From positions 1 to 61,039 of the forward strand of contig NZ_LSJY01000133.1 in assembly GCF_001556865.1 (NCBI RefSeq): a DNA stretch of 61,039 nucleotides, given 5' to 3'. The position numbers and the translations under genes were made by a program. The stretch is from Sphingobium sp. CCH11-B1 (GTDB taxonomy: Bacteria > Pseudomonadota > Alphaproteobacteria > Sphingomonadales > Sphingomonadaceae). Positions within the stretch are counted from its first letter, which is position 1. Every line of letters begins with the position of its first letter. Of this stretch, positions 7,772 through 16,276 are shown piece by piece. The notes below the pieces were generated by a model. That model was not told where the DNA came from. It was given only the letters and a program-made list of their open reading frames with translations, and did no database searches.

Positions 7772-8599
7772 ATGGTGGGATCCTTGGTTGGTCGCGTAGC
7801 GATCGTGACGGGCGCGGCGCAGGGCATCGGCCTGGAGGTGGCGACCGTGCTGGCCGAGAGGGGGGCGACCGTGATCCTTTCCGACATATTGGCGGATCGG
7901 GTGGAGGCGGCGGCGGATTCGTTGCGCGCCAAGAATCTCCGTGCCGAAGCGGAGACGTTCGACCTGACCGACGAGGACAGCGTTTCCGCTGCGGTTGCGC
8001 GGATCGCGGGCCGGCACGGGCGGATCGACATACTCCACAATAATGCCGCCTATCAGACGACCGAGCAGCGCCGGCTCGATCGCGATGTCGTCCATCTCGA
8101 CACCGGCGCCTGGGACAAGGCCTTTGCCGTCAATGCCCGGGGACCGATGCTGCTGTGCAAACATGCGCTGCCGGTTATGATCGCGGGGGGCGGCGGGTCG
8201 CTCATCCATTCCGCGTCCGGTTTCGGCCTGCTGGGGGAAATGACGCTCACGGCCTACGGCGCGTCCAAGGCGGCGCTCATCAACCTCAGCCGCTTCCTTG
8301 CGACCCAATATGGCAAGCAGGGCATCCGCTCCAATGTCATCGCCATCGGCTTCGTCCTCAGCGAGACGGCCGTCGAAACGACGCCGCAAGCGGTCAAGGA
8401 TGTATTGCTCGACCATCATCTCAACCCGGAGCTGGGCAGCCCGCGCGACATCGCCCATGTCGTCGCCTTCCTGGCGTCGGACGAGTCCCGCTTCATCAAC
8501 GGCGCAATGATCCCGGTGGACGGCGGTTTTACCGCGCATCAGCCCACGATGGTCGATTTTCAGCGACTGTTTACCGCATCGGGGAGCAATCAGTTATAG
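7772..8599 (+). CDS. Classical short-chain dehydrogenase/reductase
   Basis: A 275-residue SDR with 'VTGAAQGIG' (12-20), 'NNAAY' (90-94), Ser147/149, Tyr162 and Lys166 ('YGASK'), and 'INGAMIPVDGGF'. ATG 7772 is preceded by AAGGAAG and matches the usual SDR N-terminus; an upstream extension to 7568 would overlap the VOC gene and has no homologous sequence. It is a paralog of the SDR at 6498. Its 3' end is 13 bases from the end of the convergent phosphotransferase gene, with no obvious terminator between. Confidence 0.9.
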   Translation: MVGSLVGRVAIVTGAAQGIGLEVATVLAERGATVILSDILADRVEAAADSLRAKNLRAEAETFDLTDEDSVSAAVARIAGRHGRIDILHNNAAYQTTEQRRLDRDVVHLDTGAWDKAFAVNARGPMLLCKHALPVMIAGGGGSLIHSASGFGLLGEMTLTAYGASKAALINLSRFLATQYGKQGIRSNVIAIGFVLSETAVETTPQAVKDVLLDHHLNPELGSPRDIAHVVAFLASDESRFINGAMIPVDGGFTAHQPTMVDFQRLFTASGSNQL

Positions 8600-8612
8600 T
8601 CGGTCAGCGCCG

Positions 8613-9719
8613 TCAAAACAGCGCGTCGACAAGCTTTGCGGTTTCGAGATCCTCATAGGCGGTGGTCAGCCGGAGATGGTTCATGACGTTGATCTCCCAG
8701 CCATAATTGACGACGGGGGTCGTCAGCCAGCCGATATAGACGCCCCATATCAGGGTTCGCCGATATTCAGCCCAGGCATCGTCGAGGGCAGGAGGGCGTG
8801 CGACGCCTTCCTGCCCCAGGCGATCCAGATAATAGCCCAGAAGATCGCGCTCATGCGCCCGCCGGTCCGCAATGGAAAGGCCGGTGGTCACGATATAGTT
8901 GACGTCGTGCATCGCGTAGCCGCGCACCATGAGCTGCCAGTCGAGCAGGCCCGCCGTTCCGTCGGGCAGGCGGTAGCTGTTGCCGAGATGGGTGTCGCCA
9001 TGCAGCAGCGTCTGAGGCAGGGTCGATTGATGTCGTTGCACCCCCTGCACCCCTGCAAGCAGCCTGTCGGGCGTCGTGCGCAACCGCTGCACCATTTCCC
9101 GTTTGAAATTTTCCGTCTCGACCTCATGCGCGATATAGGCGGGCGCGAGTTCATTCATCATCGTTGCGACCGCGCCTTCGACATGGGTTTCGACCCAGGC
9201 CAGATCCGCGCCGAAGCGGGGTGATTCCCAGAAGCGCGCGTGCAGCCGGGCCAGCTGATCCAGCAAGGCCCGCACATCGTCCGGCCCGGTCCGCATGGTG
9301 GTATTGGGGAAGGTCGCGCCCCGCACGCCCAGATCTTCGAGCAACAGCCCGAAATGCGTGGTGGAGGCATTGAAGTCGCCACCGAAACAGCGCGGCGCCT
9401 CGATCGCGAGTTCCGGCCGAATGCCCCGGTAGAAGGCCACTTCATTGGCGTAGAAGGGGGCCATGATCTCATCGACCGCCCGGGTCAGCTTGAGCACCAG
9501 GCGGTTGGGCAGGTCAGGGGCCGTGTCATCGCTATAATCGACCTCGATTGCCACGCGCCCCGCCGTCGACACCATCTGCTCGCCATAGGTTTTGGCGTCG
9601 ATGATGCGCATGTCGGTGACGGTTGCGCCCGTGCCCGCCGTGGCCAGTAGCTGATTGATATAATCGACGGTGATTCCGTCCGTGGATGTAGGATGTTTCA
9701 AGGCCATAAGCATACTCAT
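8613..9719 (-). CDS. APH-type phosphotransferase family protein
   Basis: A 368-residue kinase-fold protein with an intact catalytic loop 'LLHGDTHLGNSY' (238-249: Asp242, Asn247) and metal motif 'LLDWQ' (Asp260). The N-lobe contains 'NRLVLKLTR' (72-80), where Lys77 is the likely ATP-binding lysine. The pattern 'LLEDL' and 'LLDWQLMVRGYAMHDVNYIV' is that of the ecdysteroid-kinase/acyl-CoA-dehydrogenase-10-like branch of APH proteins. It would phosphorylate a hydroxyl of a small, probably hydrophobic molecule. It is divergent from the Rieske oxygenase gene, and the shared gap has dyad copy B. It is one of four such genes within 15 kb. Confidence 0.85.
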   Translation of the reverse strand: MSMLMALKHPTSTDGITVDYINQLLATAGTGATVTDMRIIDAKTYGEQMVSTAGRVAIEVDYSDDTAPDLPNRLVLKLTRAVDEIMAPFYANEVAFYRGIRPELAIEAPRCFGGDFNASTTHFGLLLEDLGVRGATFPNTTMRTGPDDVRALLDQLARLHARFWESPRFGADLAWVETHVEGAVATMMNELAPAYIAHEVETENFKREMVQRLRTTPDRLLAGVQGVQRHQSTLPQTLLHGDTHLGNSYRLPDGTAGLLDWQLMVRGYAMHDVNYIVTTGLSIADRRAHERDLLGYYLDRLGQEGVARPPALDDAWAEYRRTLIWGVYIGWLTTPVVNYGWEINVMNHLRLTTAYEDLETAKLVDALF

Positions 9720-9764
9720 CGGAGCAGAGGGCTATCAGCTTGCCGGGACTATGACAGTGATGAC

Positions 9765-9780
9765 CCTATCCAATTGCAGG
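9765..9780. promoter_or_regulatory. Putative operator, dyad copy B (CCTATC-CAAT-TGCAGG)
   Basis: An exact CCTATC left half with AGG kept on the right. It lies in the divergent gap between the phosphotransferase (start 9719) and the Rieske oxygenase (start 9847). A possible -35 hexamer TTGAAC (9785-9790) begins four bases after the dyad, the position expected for a LuxR-type activator site; the matching -10 is not clear. Confidence 0.55.
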
Positions 9781-9846
9781 TTCCTTGAACCGTGATGTGG
9801 CCAGTCTGATTGAAACGGAGCCTGCGGGCTTTTACAGGAGAGAGCT

Positions 9847-11061
9847 ATGCGTGAAGCTGCGTTGGAATTGCTCAACCGGACGATGGAGGAGCAGTTGAAG
9901 CGATCCGAGCATCCCAGCGATTTTCCGGCCCTTCCTCCGATTCCAGCCGGCCGCTACACCGACCCGCGTTTCGAAGCGCTGGAAAAAGAAAGGCTTTGGA
10001 ATCGCACCTGGCTGCTGGCCGGCATTGCATCCGACCTGCCGGCACCCGGTTCCTACCGCCTGTTCCAGCATCTGGACCGCTCGGTCATTCTCTCCCACGG
10101 CAAGGACGGTCGAATCCGGGCCTTTCACAATGCCTGCCGGCACCGCGGTTCCCCGCTTCTGCTTGAGCCACAGGGGCGCGCCATGCGCTTCATCTGCCCC
10201 TATCACGCCTGGGGCTACGACCTTGAAGGCACCCTCAAATCGGTTCCCAGCCAGCATGATTTCGCTTGTCTCGACAAGGCGGAAAACGGTCTGATCGAAG
10301 TGAAGTGCGATACCTATCGCGGCTTCATCTTCATCAATTTCGATGATGACGCTGAGCCGTTGCAGAATTTCCTGGGAGAATTCGTGGCGCTGACGGAAGG
10401 ATATCCGCTGGAATGCATGGTGGTGAAGGATTATTTCTTCGTCGAAATGGCGTGCAACTGGAAGATTGCCTATCATAATTTCCTTGAGATCTATCATGTC
10501 AACACCGTCCATCCCACGACATTAGCGCCGCATCTGGATTCGCGCAGTTTCGTGATCGCGCTTTATGAAGGCGGTCATATGCGGTTCGGAACGCGGAAGA
10601 AGGGCGGGGAGTCGCTGTTCAAGACCCCGCCGGTCAAACCGGACGACATCGCGCCGGTTTTCCTCGAAAATACGGTTGCGCTGCCGACCTTTCCCAACAC
10701 ATTTTTCTCGCTCGATCCGGTGGGATTCAACCTGCAATGCTTCTGGCCGATGGGGTCCGACCGGTCTGTCATGGAAGTGCGCCAGATGGGATGGGCGACC
10801 GACAGCGAAGAGGACAAGCTCTACTGGCAGGGGATGCGCGCGGCGACCGAACATATTCTGTCCGAGGATCTGTGCCTGTTCGAAAATATCCAGCAATCGC
10901 TGCGCAACGGGACGATCCCTTCGATCTGGGCCGGCTATCAGGAGCGCGCGCTTTACTGGTTCGAGGAAGAAATCGATCGGCGCATCGGGCCGGACCATGT
11001 ACCGACGGACTTGCGCGTTCAGCCGCGCATCGCGTCCTTCATGGCGCCGCGCAGCGGCTGA
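9847..11061 (+). CDS. Rieske non-heme iron oxygenase, alpha subunit
   Basis: A 404-residue ring-hydroxylating oxygenase subunit. The Rieske [2Fe-2S] ligands are Cys97-x-His99 ('CRHRG') and Cys117-xx-His120 ('CPYHAW'). The mononuclear iron site is in 'NFLEIYHVNTVHP' (His217, His222; Glu214 where many enzymes have the bridging Asp). The enzyme inserts oxygen into an aromatic ring or steroid-like substrate using electrons from a ferredoxin. No beta subunit is adjacent, so it may be an alpha-only (KshA/carbazole-type) oxygenase. GGAGAG lies 5 bases before ATG 9847. It is flanked on both sides by phosphotransferase genes. Confidence 0.92.
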   Translation: MREAALELLNRTMEEQLKRSEHPSDFPALPPIPAGRYTDPRFEALEKERLWNRTWLLAGIASDLPAPGSYRLFQHLDRSVILSHGKDGRIRAFHNACRHRGSPLLLEPQGRAMRFICPYHAWGYDLEGTLKSVPSQHDFACLDKAENGLIEVKCDTYRGFIFINFDDDAEPLQNFLGEFVALTEGYPLECMVVKDYFFVEMACNWKIAYHNFLEIYHVNTVHPTTLAPHLDSRSFVIALYEGGHMRFGTRKKGGESLFKTPPVKPDDIAPVFLENTVALPTFPNTFFSLDPVGFNLQCFWPMGSDRSVMEVRQMGWATDSEEDKLYWQGMRAATEHILSEDLCLFENIQQSLRNGTIPSIWAGYQERALYWFEEEIDRRIGPDHVPTDLRVQPRIASFMAPRSG

Positions 11062-11090
11062 CCGCGCGCCGAAACGCCGCCATTAAATCG

Positions 11091-11125
11091 ATGCCCCTGC
11101 CGCGGTTCGAGCGCGGCAGGGGCAT
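11091..11125. terminator. Bidirectional terminator-like hairpin
   Basis: A perfect 14-bp inverted repeat (11091-11104 with 11112-11125) and a 7-base loop lie between the convergent Rieske gene (end 11061) and phosphotransferase gene (end 11131). There is no long U-tract on either side, though the leftward transcript runs into TTTAAT. Position between two gene ends supports a terminator role. Confidence 0.7.
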
Positions 11126-11130
11126 GATCG

Positions 11131-12279
11131 TCATTCGCCCAGCAATTTCCAGCTGTCCAGGTCCTCGCCCGCAGCGAAGAACCGCTCGTTCATCGGCAGG
11201 CCGTTCTGGCCCCAATAGTCCATGTTCGCCACCCAGGCCTGGATGCCGTACATCACCCAGCGCGGCACCTGTTCCGTCCAGATGGTGTCGAGATCGATGA
11301 CATTGGTCGCGCCTTCCCGGATCAGGCAGTCGCGGTAATGGGCGATCAGGTCGCGATGATTTTGGCGACGCTCCTCGATCGTCAGCGATCCGACGGTGAA
11401 ATAGGTGAGGTCGCGCCATGGGCGCCCGCGCCGGCCCAGTTGCCAGTCGACCCACATGCGCTCGCCATTGGGCAGGATATAGGTGTTGCCCTGGTGGCAG
11501 TCGCCCAGGATGATGCAATAGGGCGCGTCGAAGGCGCGCTCGAAGGCGACCAGCCGGTCATAGGCGCGCTCGACCCTGCGCGCGTCGTCCAGATAATGTC
11601 TGGGCGCGATGGCGCGGAAATTGGGGTCTTTCAGATTCTCTTCGATCCAGTGCCACATGATGCGGACCTGGTCATAATCGACCGGCACCGCCATGGATGT
11701 CGGCAGCCAGGGCGCCGCTTCGGGCGTGATCAACGGGCTTTCCCACAGGCCCGCATGCAGCTTTGCCAGGTCCGCCAGCGCGGTCGCGACCCTGTCGACG
11801 CCGGCATGCTGGGTCGAGTGGCCGAACGTGCCGCCTCGATCGATGAGGTCTTCCAGCACGATGACGCCCCGCGCCGAGCCGTCATCGTCCCAGTCGGCAT
11901 AATAGCATGCGGCTGTATTGGCTGTGAGTTTGTCCGTCAGGAAATGATAGAAGCGCGCTTCAAGCGCATGGATGTCGACATTGTCGAACATGCCCGACCA
12001 GTTCGATTTGATGCACAGATTGCGCGGCAAGCCGCCGGCCCGCCCGGCATCATTCCAGTCCACCGCGACGCGCAACTTGGTGGTGTGGCTGTCGAACAAC
12101 TGCACGACCTCCATCGATTGCGCGACGACGCCCGGATATTTGTTGGCCAACAATGATCCCAGCCATGCGGCGTCCGGCGTGAAGCGGCCGTGGGGCAGGG
12201 ACGCGGTGCGGGCGGGATAGGGACGGGGGACAAGATGCCGATCGATGACGGCAGGGGGGGCGATGGCAGGCTCGCTCAT
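11131..12279 (-). CDS. APH-type phosphotransferase family protein, His-less catalytic loop
   Basis: A 382-residue kinase-fold protein. The catalytic loop reads 'ILGDCHQGNTY' (257-267): Asp260 and Asn265 are conserved, but the His of HGD is Leu258. The metal motif is 'VDWQ' (Asp278). The C-terminal segment 'RRGRPWRDLTYFTVGSLTIEERR' is nearly the same as in the paralog at 13578, so these two are recent duplicates. The predicted role is phosphorylation of a small hydroxylated pathway compound. It is the last gene of a leftward series that begins near 17113, or has its own promoter in the 140-base gap upstream, where a weak dyad copy (12389-12404) is found. Confidence 0.83.
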   Translation of the reverse strand: MSEPAIAPPAVIDRHLVPRPYPARTASLPHGRFTPDAAWLGSLLANKYPGVVAQSMEVVQLFDSHTTKLRVAVDWNDAGRAGGLPRNLCIKSNWSGMFDNVDIHALEARFYHFLTDKLTANTAACYYADWDDDGSARGVIVLEDLIDRGGTFGHSTQHAGVDRVATALADLAKLHAGLWESPLITPEAAPWLPTSMAVPVDYDQVRIMWHWIEENLKDPNFRAIAPRHYLDDARRVERAYDRLVAFERAFDAPYCIILGDCHQGNTYILPNGERMWVDWQLGRRGRPWRDLTYFTVGSLTIEERRQNHRDLIAHYRDCLIREGATNVIDLDTIWTEQVPRWVMYGIQAWVANMDYWGQNGLPMNERFFAAGEDLDSWKLLGE

Positions 12280-12388
12280 GCATTATCCTCTCTCTCTCTT
12301 TTAAGCCGCGCCGCCGCTCTGCGTCTGTGCAGTCATCCGGCACGATCCCGATGCGGAGGCAATTTTGATCGACGGAAGACGAGTCGAG

Positions 12389-12404
12389 CCTGCCGGGTGG
12401 TAGG
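12389..12404. promoter_or_regulatory. Weak candidate operator, dyad copy K (CCTGCC-GGGT-GGTAGG)
   Basis: Four of six bases match the left half and five of six match the right half of CCTATC-N4-GATAGG. It lies in the 140-base gap between the epoxide hydrolase gene and the phosphotransferase gene at 12279. Orientation is opposite to most other copies, so this call is tentative. Confidence 0.25.
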
Positions 12405-12419
12405 AGATTGCGGCAGGCG

Positions 12420-13562
12420 CTATCTTCGCATCGCGCCAAAACAGGCCCGCAATTCCGCGACAAACAGCGCCGGCTGCTCGAAGGCGGCGAAATGGCCGCC
12501 GACATCCAGCTCATTCCAGTGAATGAGACGCAGGTAGCTGCGTTCGGCCCAGCGCCGTGATGGACGGAAAATCTCCTGCGCGAAGATGCTGACGCCGACC
12601 GGCAGGTGCAATTGACGCGCCTGAAACGCATTGGCGCTTTCCCAATAGAGCCGCGCGGACGACGCGCCGCTGTTGGTGAGCCAGTAGATGCTGATCACGT
12701 CCAGCATTTCGTCCCGTGTCAGCGCATTCTCCGGCACGCCCTGATTGTCGGTCCACGCCTGGAACTTCTCGTAGATCCAGGCGGCTTGCGCCACGGGCGA
12801 GTCCGCCAGCCCATAGCCGATCGTCTGCGGTCGGGTGCCCTGCAGCTTGGCGTAGCCGGAATCATGCTCCTGATAATATTGCATCCGTTCGACCGTTCTG
12901 GCCTCGGCCGGTGTCAGGTCGGCAAAGTCGTTTTCCTCCGGGAATACCAGCGGCATGTTGAGATGGACGCCGATACATTCGGGCGGCGCGGCCATGGCGA
13001 TGGCGGTTGTGATCGCCGCGCCCCAGTCGCCGCCCTGCGCGGCGAAGCGGTCATAACCGAGGCGGCGCATGAGCTGGATCCAGCTTTGCGCGATCCTCTC
13101 GACGCCCCAGCCTGCGGCCGTCGGCTTGTCCGAAAAGCCGTAGCCTGGCAGCGAGGGGATGACGACATGGAAGGCTGGCGCGTCCGGCGCGCCATGGGCG
13201 GCGGGATCGGTTAGCGGTCCGAGCACCTTCAGAAACTCCAGCACCGATCCCGGCCAGCCATGGGTCAGGATCAGCGGCAGCGCGTCCGGCCGGGGGCTGC
13301 GTACATGGATGAAGTGAATGGAAAGGTCATCGATCGAGGTCGTGAACTGTGGCAGGGCGTTGAGCGTACTTTCACACCGCCGCCAGTCATAGCCGTCTGC
13401 CCAATAGGCGCACAGATCACGCAGCGCCGCCAGCGGCACGCCCTGACTCCAGTCGCTGACCGTCTCCGCCTCGGGCCAGCGCGTACGGCGCAACCTGAGG
13501 CGCAGATCGTCCAGTGCCGCCTCGGGAACATCGGCGCGGAAGGCCGTGACGGCGTCGGTCAT
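12420..13562 (-). CDS. Epoxide hydrolase family alpha/beta hydrolase
   Basis: A 380-residue enzyme of the microsomal-type epoxide hydrolase family. The N-terminal EHN segment 'FRADVPEAALDDLRLRLRRTRWPE' (8-31) is followed by the alpha/beta core with oxyanion motif 'HGWPGS' (101-106), nucleophile Asp179 in 'GGDWGA', and catalytic His357 in 'GGHFAAFEQP'. It opens an epoxide to a trans-diol, or hydrolyses a related strained substrate. It could process an epoxide made by the P450 or an oxygenase here. The start at 13562 is followed by the classic EHN beginning. Fifteen bases separate it from the upstream phosphotransferase gene, suggesting cotranscription. Confidence 0.9.
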   Translation of the reverse strand: MTDAVTAFRADVPEAALDDLRLRLRRTRWPEAETVSDWSQGVPLAALRDLCAYWADGYDWRRCESTLNALPQFTTSIDDLSIHFIHVRSPRPDALPLILTHGWPGSVLEFLKVLGPLTDPAAHGAPDAPAFHVVIPSLPGYGFSDKPTAAGWGVERIAQSWIQLMRRLGYDRFAAQGGDWGAAITTAIAMAAPPECIGVHLNMPLVFPEENDFADLTPAEARTVERMQYYQEHDSGYAKLQGTRPQTIGYGLADSPVAQAAWIYEKFQAWTDNQGVPENALTRDEMLDVISIYWLTNSGASSARLYWESANAFQARQLHLPVGVSIFAQEIFRPSRRWAERSYLRLIHWNELDVGGHFAAFEQPALFVAELRACFGAMRR

Positions 13563-13577
13563 CCGATCATCCTTACG

Positions 13578-14672
13578 TCAAAATTGCACGCCGAGCGCGG
13601 CGACCGTGCCCAAATCCTCGCCCGCCACGAAGATGCGCTCGACGATGTGCATGCCCTTCTGGCCCCATTCGTCCATGTTCGCGATCCACGCCTGCATCGC
13701 ATAGGGCGGCCAGCGGCGATAATATTCCCATAGCGTGTCGTCGTCCGGGACGCCGAGTGCCCCCGTTTCGATCAGGCAGTTCCGATAGTGGCGCAGCAAT
13801 TCCCGGTCATGCGCGCGCCGCTCCTCGATCGTGAGCGCCCCCAGCACGAAATAGGTGAAGTCGCGGATCGGCCGACCCTTGCGGACCAGTTGCCAGTCGA
13901 GCCACACCCGCTCGCCATCGGGGCGGACATAGCTGTTGCCCTGGTGGCTGTCGCCATGGACTAGGCACCACGGCCCCTGTTCCTTGGTCTGCGCGAAATC
14001 GATCAGCGCGTTGTAGACGCCATGCAGGCGCGAGAGATCGCCCTTGATCCAGCCCGGCAGGAAGGCCTGATAGTCCGGCTTGGAATGGTTCTGCTCGGCA
14101 AAGCCGTACATCATGGTCAGTTGCTGCGTGTCCACCGGCGTCGCCATGGAGACGGGAAGCCAGTCGGCCGCGTGTAGGACCGGGCTGTCCCAGAAGGCGC
14201 CATGGATGCGGGCAAGGCTGGCGACCGCGCGGGCCGCTTCCTCCACGCCCATATGGTCGGTGCTGATGCCGAAATGGCCGCCCTCGACGGTGAGATCCTC
14301 CATCACGACCAGGCCCTGACCGCTGTCGGGACGTGGATCCCATGCCTCGAAATAGGAGCGCGGGGCAGGAAATGCGACGTGGCGGCGGAAATCCTCGTAG
14401 AAGCGCGCTTCGAGGCGGCAAATGCCCTGGCTGTCGAACTGCGCCCAATTGGCCTTAAGGCAGACATTGTCGGGGATGCCCGCCGCCTTGCCGACATCGT
14501 TGAGGGTCAGCTTCACCTGATATTTGGTGGTGTGGCTGTTGCGGAGGAAAACCTGCTCCATCCCCTCGACCACGATGCCGGGATAGCGCGGTTGCATGAT
14601 CTGCGTCAGCCACTGCGCCGTCACATGGTCCAAATGCGCGGGGATGCCGACCGGATTGGGTATGTTCGACAT
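13578..14672 (-). CDS. APH-type phosphotransferase family protein
   Basis: A 364-residue kinase-fold protein with an intact catalytic loop 'LVHGDSHQGNSY' (237-248: Asp241, Asn246) and metal motif 'WLDWQ' (Asp259). The segment 'VRKGRPIRDFTYFVLGALTIEERR' marks it as a close paralog of 11131. Only 3 bases separate its start from the stop of the FAD oxidoreductase, so they are surely cotranscribed. In that setting it probably phosphorylates an alcohol of the pathway, which could activate it for elimination or trap it inside the cell. Confidence 0.87.
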   Translation of the reverse strand: MSNIPNPVGIPAHLDHVTAQWLTQIMQPRYPGIVVEGMEQVFLRNSHTTKYQVKLTLNDVGKAAGIPDNVCLKANWAQFDSQGICRLEARFYEDFRRHVAFPAPRSYFEAWDPRPDSGQGLVVMEDLTVEGGHFGISTDHMGVEEAARAVASLARIHGAFWDSPVLHAADWLPVSMATPVDTQQLTMMYGFAEQNHSKPDYQAFLPGWIKGDLSRLHGVYNALIDFAQTKEQGPWCLVHGDSHQGNSYVRPDGERVWLDWQLVRKGRPIRDFTYFVLGALTIEERRAHDRELLRHYRNCLIETGALGVPDDDTLWEYYRRWPPYAMQAWIANMDEWGQKGMHIVERIFVAGEDLGTVAALGVQF

Positions 14673-14675
14673 CGC

Positions 14676-16253
14676 TTATCTGATCTTCTTGAGTTCGCGC
14701 AGCGCCCGGTTGGCGGCGATCCGTCCGGCAATGCCGGACACGCCCCCGCCCGGGTGCGCGCCCGCGCCGCCGATCAGGAAGCCGGGGAAGGGCGGCTTGG
14801 GACCACCGAAACCGGTGGCCGGCCGATGGACGCCCGAACGCAGCGCGCCGAAATCGATATGGGTCACGCAGCCATTGGTCACGTTGAGCCGCGTCTCGCG
14901 TTCCCGCGCGGTTTCGACGAAGCGGCCGACCTCCGTGCCCAAACCTTCATAAAATTCACCCAAATGACTGATGACAGATGTCATGGTCCGGTCCTTGAGT
15001 GCGGGCGACCAGCCCTCCCGCGCGTCCACGGCCACCCCCGGCAGATAGACATAGGCGAGCGAGCCGCCCGGAGGCGCCTGCGTCGGATCGGAATTGGACA
15101 AGGGGCTGAGCGACATGGCGTGCCGGTCGGGAATATCGCCGCGCCGCGCCATGGCGAAGGACTCGCGCACTTCCTCCGGCGTGCCGATCAGGCCCACCGC
15201 CTTGTTGAGATCGGCGTCGTCATGCCGCAGATCCTGATGCTTCTTCAGGCTGAGCGGCCCCGACATGGCGATATTGGCAAGGAAGGGCGCCGCGTTCGAG
15301 CGGTTCGCCGGGGCATGTTCGATCCGCTGGGTCAGCGCTCGCGGCACGCCACCGGGCGTCGTGAGGCGCATGGCCGTACGGGGATCGCAGGTTGCGATGA
15401 CCATCTTCGCGCGGATGACCCGGCCGTCCTCCAGCCGCACCCCTTTTGCCGCGCCGTCATCGACGATGATCTCCGCCACCGGCGCATTGAGTTCGATCCT
15501 CGCGCCCGACGCCTCGATGCTGCGCGCGAGCGCGTCGGCGAAGGATTGCAGGCTGCCGATCGGCTTGCCGGTGCCATATTTGTGGGTGACGGCGAAGATC
15601 ATGTAGGCGGCGGCATTGCCGTCGTCATCGACCGGGCCGGCCCCCGCCGCGATGCCCAGCAGCAGGGCGATCGTCGCCGGATGCTCGAACCGTTCGCAGG
15701 CGATCTGGTCCGCCGTCGCCTTCGACATGGCAATCAGCTCGTCCTTCAACCGGACATTGCGGACGGCGCTGCCGATCATCTTCGACAGGTTCTTGACGTC
15801 CGGCCGCCCCGGCTCCGCCATCATCAGCGGAAAGCCGATGTCCATCATGACGTTCAGTGTCTTCATGAACTCCAGATAGGCCTTGCCGTCATTGCGGTTG
15901 ATGCGGGCAATATCCTCCGCCGTGCGGTGATAGTCGTAGAAGAGCGCGATCGAGCTGCCGTCGGGATGGAGATAGGCGTAGGTCGGATCGGGATCGACCG
16001 TGCGCAGGCCATATTTGGGCAGGTCGAAATCCTCGATAATGCCGGATTTACGGGCGAACAGCAGTTCGACGGCGCAGGGCGTCACCAGATGGTCGGGGGC
16101 TTCGGGGATCATATAGCCCGAACTGGTCATGCCGCCGACTTTGGCCAGACGCTCCACCACGACGACCTTCTTGCCGGCCTTTGCCAGATATCCGGCGGCG
16201 GCCATGCCGTTATGTCCTGCGCCGATGACGACGACGTCGACCTGATCCATCAT
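14676..16253 (-). CDS. FAD-dependent oxidoreductase, phytoene-desaturase/carotenoid-isomerase-like
   Basis: A 525-residue flavoprotein. The N-terminal dinucleotide-binding site is 'VVVIGAGHNGMAAAGYLAKAGKKVVVVER' (7-35), and the C-terminal FAD motif 'GFLIGGAGAHPGGGVSGIAGRIAANRAL' is typical of the CrtI/pyridine nucleotide-disulfide oxidoreductase-like amine oxidase family. Such enzymes desaturate or isomerise hydrophobic molecules. ATG 16253 (or 16250) follows GGAAGAGGT and fits the family start; a longer in-frame start at 16313 was rejected. Neighbouring genes suggest it dehydrogenates a cyclic intermediate. No carotenoid genes are near, so a catabolic role is more likely. Confidence 0.85.
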   Translation of the reverse strand: MMDQVDVVVIGAGHNGMAAAGYLAKAGKKVVVVERLAKVGGMTSSGYMIPEAPDHLVTPCAVELLFARKSGIIEDFDLPKYGLRTVDPDPTYAYLHPDGSSIALFYDYHRTAEDIARINRNDGKAYLEFMKTLNVMMDIGFPLMMAEPGRPDVKNLSKMIGSAVRNVRLKDELIAMSKATADQIACERFEHPATIALLLGIAAGAGPVDDDGNAAAYMIFAVTHKYGTGKPIGSLQSFADALARSIEASGARIELNAPVAEIIVDDGAAKGVRLEDGRVIRAKMVIATCDPRTAMRLTTPGGVPRALTQRIEHAPANRSNAAPFLANIAMSGPLSLKKHQDLRHDDADLNKAVGLIGTPEEVRESFAMARRGDIPDRHAMSLSPLSNSDPTQAPPGGSLAYVYLPGVAVDAREGWSPALKDRTMTSVISHLGEFYEGLGTEVGRFVETARERETRLNVTNGCVTHIDFGALRSGVHRPATGFGGPKPPFPGFLIGGAGAHPGGGVSGIAGRIAANRALRELKKIR

Positions 16254-16276
16254 TACCTCTTCCCTTTTTTGCCCGG

